Below are positions 1 through 6,701 of a stretch of 35,040 nt of DNA, piece by piece. The stretch spans positions 1 through 35,040 of the forward strand of contig NZ_PQSR01000083.1 of the NCBI RefSeq assembly GCF_002920635.1. The letters are read 5' to 3'. The notes under the pieces were generated by a model, which saw only the letters and a program-made list of their open reading frames with translations, was not told where the DNA came from and searched no databases. This stretch comes from Streptomyces sp. Ru72 (GTDB lineage Bacteria > Actinomycetota > Actinomycetes > Streptomycetales > Streptomycetaceae). A program made the translations under genes and the position numbers. Each line of letters begins with the position of its first letter. The first letter of the stretch is position 1.

Positions 1-70
1 AAAAGACACGACACCAGGATCCCGCCAACAAGCCCATCACACCCACAGAACTAACGAAAAGATCAGTAGG

Positions 71-961
71 GGTCCTTTCAGAATGCTGGGTGCTTGCGGG
101 CGAGGGTCATGCAGTGGGCGAGCTGGAGGAAGGCGTCGTGCATGTCGTCTCGGGCTTCCCAGCGAGTGCGTAAGCGGCGAGGGCCGTGGAGCCAGGCAAT
201 GCCGGACTCGGCAACCCACCGCACACGGCCCAGGCCCGAGCCATGTGCCTGACCGCGTCGGGCGATCTTCGGGACGATGCCACGCTCACGCAGTCGGCAG
301 CGGTAGATGTCGTGGTCGTAGCCACGGTCGGCATACAAGGTGCGAGGCTTGCGCCTGGGCCGGCCCCGCTTGCCCCGCACCGCCGGCAGGCCGTCGACCA
401 GTGGCAACAGCTGCGTGATGTCGTTTCGGTGGCCGCCCGTCAACGACACCCGCAGCGGGGTGCCGTGCGCGTCGGTCAGCACGTGGTGCTTCGAGCCCGG
501 CCGTGCACGGTCAACCGGGCTCGGACCGACTTTTGGGCTGCTTCGCCCCCGCTTGGCCTGCACGTGCGAGGCGTCAACGGTGACGCGGGAGAAGTCCAGG
601 CGGTCTGCCGCCCGCAGCCGGTCCAGCAGCACTCGCTGGAGTTCCTCCCACACCCCGGCCTCCTGCCATTCCGCCAGCCGCCGCCAGCAGGTAGGACCGG
701 AACCGAACCCAACTCCTGGGGCAGGTACTCCCACTGGATTCCGGTGTAGAGGACGAACAGCACACCCTGCAGCGTCTTGCGGTCATCGATCCGCTTGCGC
801 CCCGGGTGCCGGAACCGCCGTTCATGCTTCGGCAGCAGCGGCTCGATCACCGCCCACAGCTCGTCACCGACCTCCCACGGCTTCCGCCGTGCCATGGTCA
901 CCCCCAAGCAGCACGGGATCACGTACTTCTCCACCGTGCCACAGATCATTCCGCAAGGAGC
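71..961 (-). mobile_element. IS5-family insertion sequence
   Basis: An element of about 0.9 kb carries one transposase gene on the minus strand. Imperfect terminal inverted repeats are visible: 71-85 (GGTCCTTTCAGAATG) against the reverse complement of 947-961 (GCTCCTTGCGGAATG), 12 of 15 matching. The right repeat lies about 50 bases upstream of the transposase start and the left one overlaps its stop codon, as expected for a compact IS5 element. I could not define a target duplication with confidence, so the outer ends may be a few bases off. Confidence 0.8.
78..895 (-). pseudogene. IS5-family transposase, frameshifted
   Basis: DDE transposase read from ATG at 895. The N-terminal part (MARRKPWEVGDELWAVIEPL, then a PGRKRIDDRKTLQG block) is in one frame. 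After QELG near 715 the reading moves by -1 into FGSGPTCWRRL and the catalytic half. That half shows TVDASH (first Asp), YADRGYD (second Asp) and WVAESGIAWLHG (Glu region), ending KHPAF at 78. The homologous fragment at 32473-32560 in this window reads through the same point without a break (QELGFGSGMTCWRRL, one base longer in TTGGGATTCGG), so this copy has probably lost one base. A programmed -1 frameshift, known in some IS5 relatives, is the alternative, but no clear slippery heptamer is visible. Confidence 0.85.
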
Positions 962-963
962 AC

Positions 964-1300
964 TGAACGGGCAGGCGGGCCGACGGCCGCTGTCTTGGCG
1001 ATCGAGTGGATTGTTGGCGGGTCTTTGATGTGGGCGGACACGATGCGGTCCTCGTGCTCGCATGCGCTGCCGGCGTAGGCGCGGGTGAGGCCGGCATGGC
1101 GCCAGCAGGGGAGTACGGCCAGCGGCAGGACCGCCGTGAGACCGGTGGCCGGCGGAGGCGGCGGCGTTGTGCTCGGTGGCGATGCGCCTGCGTCGGTGGG
1201 CGGTGTCAAGCCGTCGACGAACCGTATGTCGGAGTACCCAGTGATGCCGTCGAGGCAGTCGCCGCGAGGAACCAATTTCTGGGTCACCCCGTCGGCACAG
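964..1300. other. Intergenic stretch without a recognisable gene
   Basis: This lies between the IS5 right end and the stop codon of the Lrp-type regulator. Open frames exist on both strands but their translations are low-complexity (proline, arginine and glycine runs) and I recognise no family. It may be displaced sequence from an earlier insertion. Confidence 0.4.
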
Positions 1301-2308
1301 CTAGCGGCGTATGGGCGGCTTGCCGACGGCCGGGAGCGGTCCGGCCATCTTGATCGTGCGCAGCACGGGCGCGGTCTCCAGGGTGGTGATCGCCTTCAGG
1401 GTGCCCAGGCGTTCGGTGAGGTAGCAGTGCAGAGCCGCCGGGTCGGGGCACAGGGCCTGGGCGGTGAGATTGTGAGGCCCGGTGACGGCGGCCACGTAGG
1501 CCAGCTCGGGGTGCCGGGCCAGGGCGCGGGCGACCTGGTCGAGGTGGGCGGGGGCGACGGCCATCCACAGAAGCGCCTGCGTGGTGACGCCCAGCATCGT
1601 GGAGTCGAGTTCGACGTCGAAGAAGAGCTGGCCGTCGGCCCGCAGTTGCTCCAGTCGGCGCGCGATGGTGGCGGGCGACCAGCCGGTGGCCGCGGCGAGG
1701 CTGCTCAGGCTCGCCCGACCGTCACGCTGGAGGGCAGCGAGCAGGTCGGAGTCGGCGTCGGTAAGGGTCGCTCGCGCCCCGGGGGCGCCGGTGGCTGACG
1801 CCGCTTCGGATACGGCGGTGCGCAGGCGGCGCTGCTGCGTGACGTCGAGGGCCTGTTGATAGCCGGACCAGGCGGTGGGCCCGCCGAGGTAGGTGTGCAG
1901 CACGCAATGTGCGGAGACCGCGGTGATGCCGGCCGTGCGTGGGATGTCGTGCAACAGCAGCGCGTGTCCGGCGGGTCCGTCGGCGGTGGAGGTGTGCACG
2001 ACCGCGACGATCTCGGTGCCGCCCGAGGCGAGCTTGACCCAGGAGGTGTCGGTGCGGCGGGCCAGTGCGTCGGCAAGGTTCTGGGCGGCGCGCGGGCCTG
2101 TGGTCAGCCGCAGCAGCCACTGGGTGCGGCCGGCGCGCTGCGGCTCGGCCAGGCCGACCACCCGCAGCGCAGCGTCTGCGCACAGCCGCCGGTAGCGGCG
2201 GGAGACCGTCTGCGCCGAGACTCCGAGTACGTCGGCGATCGCGGTGAACGGCGCCCGCCCGTCGATGCGCAGTGCGTGGATGAGACCACGGTCGATGTCG
2301 TCCAGCAT
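1301..2308 (-). CDS. Lrp/AsnC-family transcriptional regulator (dual HTH)
   Basis: A protein of about 335 residues built from two Lrp-like halves. The first half opens with a helix-turn-helix (MLDDIDRGLIHALRIDG then FTAIADVLGVSAQTVSRRYR). The second begins near residue 170 with LTDADSDLLAALQRDGRASL and a further HTH (WSPATIARRLEQLRADGQ). Each is followed by a ligand-sensing region. This doubled arrangement is common in actinobacterial Lrp proteins that control a neighbouring divergent exporter gene. I prefer the ATG at 2308 because family members begin close to MLDDID. An in-frame ATG at 2332 would add eight residues but lies inside the 15-bp palindrome at 2330-2344. It is divergent from the MFS gene at 2406, which it probably regulates (inference). 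The ligand cannot be told from sequence. Confidence 0.9.
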   Translation of the reverse strand: MLDDIDRGLIHALRIDGRAPFTAIADVLGVSAQTVSRRYRRLCADAALRVVGLAEPQRAGRTQWLLRLTTGPRAAQNLADALARRTDTSWVKLASGGTEIVAVVHTSTADGPAGHALLLHDIPRTAGITAVSAHCVLHTYLGGPTAWSGYQQALDVTQQRRLRTAVSEAASATGAPGARATLTDADSDLLAALQRDGRASLSSLAAATGWSPATIARRLEQLRADGQLFFDVELDSTMLGVTTQALLWMAVAPAHLDQVARALARHPELAYVAAVTGPHNLTAQALCPDPAALHCYLTERLGTLKAITTLETAPVLRTIKMAGPLPAVGKPPIRR

Positions 2309-2329
2309 GTGGAAATCATGCACCAGAGC

Positions 2330-2344
2330 CATTCCAATGGAATG
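2330..2344. promoter_or_regulatory. 15-bp palindrome, candidate Lrp operator
   Basis: CATTCCA-A-TGGAATG is a perfect inverted repeat around one central base. It lies between the divergent regulator and MFS genes, 22 bases upstream of the preferred regulator start and 62 bases upstream of the MFS start. Position and symmetry suit autoregulation plus control of the exporter. Confidence 0.55.
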
Positions 2345-2405
2345 ATTCAGCAATCCAGCCGCCCAAAGTGGAGGTGGCCTGGCGGCGGCGCGCACTCTCG
2401 GGCGC

Positions 2406-3881
2406 ATGTCGTACTCCACCACCACCCCGCCCCCTCAGCGGCGCTGGGCCGCACTCGCCGTGCTGCTGCTCGCCGAGGCCATGAACCTCCTCGACGCCAC
2501 CGTCATGACCGTCGCCGCCCCCGTGATCCGCGCCGGTTTGGGCGGTCCGGCCTCCAGCATTCAGTGGTTCAGTGCCGCGTACACCTTGCCGTTCGCCGTC
2601 TTCCTGATCACCGGCGGGCGGCTGGGTGACATCGTGGGCCGGCGGCGGGTGTTCCGCCTCGGCATGGCCGGCTTTGTCCTGGCCTCACTGGGGTGTGCGC
2701 TCGCACCCTCCACGGCTGCGCTGATCGCCCTGCGGGCGGTGCAGGGCGCGGCGGCGGCGCTGATCATCCCGCAGACCATCGGCATGATCCGCGCCATGTT
2801 CGCCGGCCCAGAACTGGCCCGGGCCATGGGCACCATCGGGCCGGTCATGGGGCTCGCCGCGGTCACCGGCCCGATGGTCGGCGGCGCGCTGACCCAAGCG
2901 GATGTGCTGGGTTCCTCCTGGCGCGCGGTCTTCCTCATCAACGTGCCCCTGGGCGCCGCCGTGCTGGCGGCCACGCCGTTGCTGCACGAGGACCGTGCCG
3001 CGCTCAGGCCGCGGCTGGACCACGCCGGCACTGCGCTGGCGGTCCTGGGTAGCAGCCTGCTGGTCTATCCGCTCATCCAGGGTGGCGCACATGGCTGGCC
3101 AGGCTGGTGCTGGGCCATGCTCGCCGCCAGCGGCGCGGTGCTGGCGGGCTTCGCCGCACATCAACGGCGGCGGGCTCGCGGCGGACGCAGCCCTCTCATC
3201 GAGCCGGGCCTGTTCAATGACCGCGGCTTCACCGCCGCGCTGGTGTCCAGCGTGCTGTTCTTCGCGGTGGTGGGCGGCCTGATGCTGGTGGCCGTGCTGC
3301 AGATGCAGCTGGGCCTGCACCGCGACGTCCTCTCGGCCGGCTTCACGCTGCTGCCCTGGTCCGCGACGATGGCGCTGTCGTCCTGGGCCGCCGGCGCCTG
3401 GCTCGTACCCCGCTACGGGGCCCGGGTCATGAGCGCCGGCCTGCTGGCTCTGCTCGCCGGAGTCGTGTCGGCCGCCGCCGTGTACGCCACCAGCCCGCCC
3501 GCCTCCTACGCCTGGCTGCTGCTGCCCGCGCTCGCCGTGGCCGGGATCGGTCAGGGCCTGTACGCCGTGCCGTTCTTCACCACCGCCCTCCACCGTGTCC
3601 GCCCACACGAAACGGGCTCCGCCGCCGGCCTGCTCAACGCGGTGCAGCAACTCGGCGGCACTCTCGGCGTCGCCCTGCTCGGCAGCCTCTTCTTCCACAG
3701 CGCCGCGCCCGGCTACCCCGCCCCGGCCGCCGCCGCGCTAACCGGCGCGCGCAACACCTTCTGCCTCGCCGCCGCGCTCATCCTCGCCACCGCAGCGACC
3801 ACGGCCATGATGCTCCCACGGCGGCGCCCATTGCCCCCGAGCCCGGATCAGTCCTCCGCTCCCGAAGCCACGGCCAGGTGA
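2406..3881 (+). CDS. MFS drug-type efflux transporter (DHA2/EmrB-QacA-like)
   Basis: A 491-residue integral membrane protein with about 14 hydrophobic segments, the number expected for the DHA2 branch of the major facilitator superfamily. The N-terminus shows the family pattern: a first helix with MNLLDATVMTVAAPVI, then motif A as GGRLGDIVGRRRVF after helix 2, and a motif C-like GPMVGGAL in helix 5. It would export small hydrophobic compounds by proton antiport; the substrate is unknown. The ATG at 2406 has no strong Shine-Dalgarno sequence. The gene is divergent from the Lrp regulator and appears intact, ending just before the IS110 element. Confidence 0.92.
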   Translation: MSYSTTTPPPQRRWAALAVLLLAEAMNLLDATVMTVAAPVIRAGLGGPASSIQWFSAAYTLPFAVFLITGGRLGDIVGRRRVFRLGMAGFVLASLGCALAPSTAALIALRAVQGAAAALIIPQTIGMIRAMFAGPELARAMGTIGPVMGLAAVTGPMVGGALTQADVLGSSWRAVFLINVPLGAAVLAATPLLHEDRAALRPRLDHAGTALAVLGSSLLVYPLIQGGAHGWPGWCWAMLAASGAVLAGFAAHQRRRARGGRSPLIEPGLFNDRGFTAALVSSVLFFAVVGGLMLVAVLQMQLGLHRDVLSAGFTLLPWSATMALSSWAAGAWLVPRYGARVMSAGLLALLAGVVSAAAVYATSPPASYAWLLLPALAVAGIGQGLYAVPFFTTALHRVRPHETGSAAGLLNAVQQLGGTLGVALLGSLFFHSAAPGYPAPAAAALTGARNTFCLAAALILATAATTAMMLPRRRPLPPSPDQSSAPEATAR

Positions 3882-3979
3882 CAGGTACCTCAGCGTGATG
3901 TGCCGGCCGCGACTTGGAGTGGGATGGACGTGCTGAGGTGGCGGTAGATGGTCGGGGGGGGGTGCTCCTGTGGGTTTCG

Positions 3980-5182
3980 TCAACCCGTGGTGGCGGGTTG
4001 GGGATCGTGGAAGGTGCCGACGCGGAGCATCGCGAAGAGCACGTCGGCTCGTCGTCTGGCGAGGCAGAGGAGGGCTTGGGTGTGGTGCTTTCCCTGAGCG
4101 ATCTCCTTGTCGTAGTAGGTACGGGAGACCGGGTCGGCCAGTGCCGCGAACGCGGACAGGAAGAAGACCCGTTTGAGCTGCTTGTTTCCTCGCCGGGATG
4201 GTTGCTCCCCGCGGATCGACGAGCCGGAGCTGCGGGGTGCGGGAGCGAGACCTGCGTAGGCCGAGAGGTGGGCGGCGGAGGGGAAGTTGCTGCCGTCGCC
4301 GACGTCGATGAGGATCCTCGCTCCGGTCCTGACGCCGATCCCCGGCATGGACGTCAGGACCTTCGAAAGAGGGTGATCCTCCAGCAGTTCCTCGATCCGT
4401 GTGGCGAGGAGTTAGCGCTGGTCGAGGACGGCTTGGAGCGAGTTGGCGAGGCTAGGGACGATCAGCGCGGCCGCGTCGGTGCCAGGCACCACCACGGTCT
4501 GCTCGTCCAAGGCCGTGAAGATGTCCTCGACCAATCGCTCGGCCATGCGTGGGGCCTTGGGACGTATCAGGCTGACCAGCCGTCGGCGTCCGGCCTTGCG
4601 GATCTGAGCCGGGGACCCGAACTGGTCCAGCAGCCGCAGGATGGCCGGGTGCTGGATTCGGGGGCCGAGGACTCGCTCCAGATGCGGGTGGATCTGGGTG
4701 AGCAGGCCGCGCAGCCGGTTGCTGATGCGGGTGGCCTCGCCGGCCAGGTCGTCGTCGAAGCCCACGATCATTTCCAGCTCGGCGACTGTCTCGTCGGCGA
4801 GTTCCATGGAGCGGAGCGTGTGAGGCATCGCGCGGGCTGCGTCGGCGATGATGAACGCGTCGCGGGCGTCGGTCTTGGCTTCGCCGGGGTAGAGGTCGGC
4901 GATCCGCCGCATGGTTAGGCCAGGCAGATAGGCAACCTCGCAGTCCATGTCGCGGGCGACCGCGATCGGCAGGGCACCGATCGAGGCGGGCTGGTCGACC
5001 ACCACGAGCACGGTGCCGTGCTTGGCCTTGAGCTTGCCGAAGACGTCGCGGAGTCTGGGCTCACTGTTGGGCAACCGCTTGTCGAAGGCCTTCTTCCCGG
5101 CCGGGGTGACGGCGGTGGCGTGGTGTCCGCCCTTGCCGACGTCCAGGCCGAGGAAGGCACCGATCTCGCTGACGTCGATCAC
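3980..5182 (-). pseudogene. IS110-family DEDD transposase with in-frame stop
   Basis: About 400 codons from ATG 5182. The RuvC-like half has FLGLDVGKGGHHA (Asp14), VVVDQPASIG, and GEAKTDARDAFIIADAAR. The C-terminal Tnp_20 half begins MPGIGVRTGARIL and includes the serine-rich block RSSGSSIRGEQPSRRGNKQL. Both halves are in the same frame, separated only by a TAA at 4414-4412 after LQAVLDQR; the codons after it (LLATRIEELLEDHPLSKVLT) are normal IS110 sequence. This is therefore a nonsense mutation, and the full-length protein would be made only by readthrough. A fragment of 256 residues would contain only the N-terminal catalytic part. Confidence 0.88.
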
Positions 5183-5430
5183 GCGCTTCCTCTGGTCGGT
5201 TCCCGCCCGGCCGTCCCTCGGGCACCGATCGCCACACCCACATTACGAAGAGCCTCCCGACCTGCGAAGAAGCCGGTGGTCATGCCCCTAATCAGCGGTC
5301 TGTCAGTGCCTCCGGGGCTGGTGACACCACCCCCCAGGCCATGCGTTCGACAGGGGGAGAAAGTCATGCCAACTCCGGAGGCCGGGCACCCCATTGCGGG
5401 GCCACCAAGAAGGTAATGGGGGGCGGTAAC
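5183..5430 (-). other. Non-coding IS110 left end, possible bridge-RNA region
   Basis: About 250 bases without a gene upstream of the transposase start. IS110-group elements are known to encode a structured bridge RNA in the non-coding left end that specifies target and donor DNA. The stretch is rich in short complementary blocks, for example CCCCATTGCGGGG at 5390-5402. I cannot fold it or identify the guide loops by eye, so this is positional inference. Confidence 0.35.
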
Positions 5431-5433
5431 GGA

Positions 5434-6405
5434 TCAGTTGTAGAAGTTCTTCGGCCAGCGGTGCTTGGCCAGAAGCGTGAGTTGCCCGTCGGTCAGTGGC
5501 GGTGCCTCGGCGACCGCCGCGTTGCGTTCCACGTTCGCCAGTGACCGCATCCCGACGATGACCGTGGAGACCGCCTGTCCGGCGAGCGCGAACCGCAGGG
5601 CGACGGACGGCAGCTCGTCGACACCGATCCCCAGGTCGGCCAGAAGGGCGTCCACGCGCCTCTCGACCAGGGCGGCCCGGTCGTCCCTGAAGTACCAGTT
5701 GCGCCAGTCGCCCTCGGGGAAGGTGACGCCCGTACGGATCGAGCCCGTGAGGGCGCCTTCGTCGAGTGCGACCCGGCCGATCACACCGACGCCGTACTCC
5801 GCGCAGGCCGGCAACAGGGCCTCGGACGGGGCCTGTTCGAAGATGTTGTAGATGACCTGGACGGCGTCCAGCACTCCGGTGCGCAGTACCGTGAGCACGT
5901 TCTCGGGCTGGTGGTCCTTGACGGAGATCCCGAAGAACCTGATCTTGCCTTCCTCTTTGAGGGCGTCCACCGTCTCCAGCCAGTCGCCGCGGCCGGTCCA
6001 CTCGTCCTCCCAGGTGTGCAGCTGGAGCAGGTCGACGTGGTCGCGGCCCAGTTCCCGGAGGCTGGTCTCCAGGCTCTCGCGCAGATGCGCGCCGGGGAAC
6101 ACCTCCATGACGTCGCGTCCGCTGGGCGCCAGGGAGACCGGGATCTTGGGTCCGACCTTCGTCGCCACGTACACACTGTCACCGCCGCCGGGGAGTTCCC
6201 TGAGGGCACGGCCCACGACACGCTCGCTGCGGTCGTAGGCCCTGGCGGTGTCGATGAGGTTGACGCCCAGGTCGAGGGCACGGTGCAGGGCGCGCACGGC
6301 GGAGTCGTCGTCGGCGCCGACCCACGCCCCCTGACCCAACCCCCAAGCCCCGAAGCCGATTTCGGAGACGGTCAGTCCGGTACGGCCGAGTTCGCGATAA
6401 CGCAT
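5434..6405 (-). CDS. Aldo/keto reductase
   Basis: A 323-residue NAD(P)H-dependent oxidoreductase of the (beta/alpha)8-barrel aldo/keto reductase superfamily. The start MRYRELGRTGLTVSEIGFG is typical. The catalytic tetrad is visible as Asp52 and Tyr57 (NLIDTARAYDRSE), Lys83 (VATKVG) and His130 (LLQLHTW). ATG at 6405 follows an AAGGAG about 12 bases upstream. It lies downstream of the large glycosidase gene on the same strand, separated by about 300 bases containing a strong hairpin, so it may be a separate transcript. A role in oxidising or reducing a released sugar is plausible from context but not shown. No damage is seen. Confidence 0.9.
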   Translation of the reverse strand: MRYRELGRTGLTVSEIGFGAWGLGQGAWVGADDDSAVRALHRALDLGVNLIDTARAYDRSERVVGRALRELPGGGDSVYVATKVGPKIPVSLAPSGRDVMEVFPGAHLRESLETSLRELGRDHVDLLQLHTWEDEWTGRGDWLETVDALKEEGKIRFFGISVKDHQPENVLTVLRTGVLDAVQVIYNIFEQAPSEALLPACAEYGVGVIGRVALDEGALTGSIRTGVTFPEGDWRNWYFRDDRAALVERRVDALLADLGIGVDELPSVALRFALAGQAVSTVIVGMRSLANVERNAAVAEAPPLTDGQLTLLAKHRWPKNFYN

Positions 6406-6544
6406 GTGCTGTTCAGACTCCTTCGCATTGTCAGGCAGTGGCACCGGGCACAGGGCCCGGATCGAGTCGGACGGGCTCGTCGCGGTCGCAGTGCAGTCTG
6501 CCGTCGACGACCCGGGCGGGGGAAGGGCACTTGGCTCGGGCGGA

Positions 6545-6577
6545 CCCTCATCTCCAGCGCGCCGATGGAGATGAGGG
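6545..6577 (-). terminator. Stem-loop terminator candidate
   Basis: A perfect 11-bp stem, CCCTCATCTCC/GGAGATGAGGG, with an 11-base loop, about 125 bases downstream of the stop of the large glycosidase gene. There is no U-tract, which is common for Streptomyces terminators. Confidence 0.6.
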
Positions 6578-6701
6578 CCCGCGACGGCCCGTCCGGCCTG
6601 CCGGTATCCGACGAACAGGGGACGGACCTGAGTCTGCCGATACTCGCCGATCGACGCAGCGTCCGGATCGGCGACCGGCACTCAGCCGTGCGCGATGAGG
6701 G

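Larger units (their letters stand above)
3963..5433 (-). mobile_element. IS110-family element (ends approximate)
   Basis: A DEDD-type transposase gene with non-coding flanks lies between the MFS gene and the aldo/keto reductase gene. IS110 elements lack long terminal inverted repeats, so exact ends cannot be read. The left non-coding end would be 5183 to about 5430, the right end between 3960 and 3980. A run of nine G residues at 3954-3962 lies just outside the right side. Confidence 0.65.

Noticed and set aside
946..1287. Minus-strand frame between IS5 and the Lrp regulator
   Set aside because: Contains a polyproline stretch and no recognisable domain; not supported as a gene.
3954..3962. 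Run of nine G residues as a phase-variation tract
   Set aside because: It lies outside any supported coding frame, between the MFS stop and the IS110 end.
6406..6701. N-terminal extension of the aldo/keto reductase up to 6681
   Set aside because: The added 92 residues are low-complexity and unlike the family, whereas MRYRELGRTG at 6405 is a standard start.
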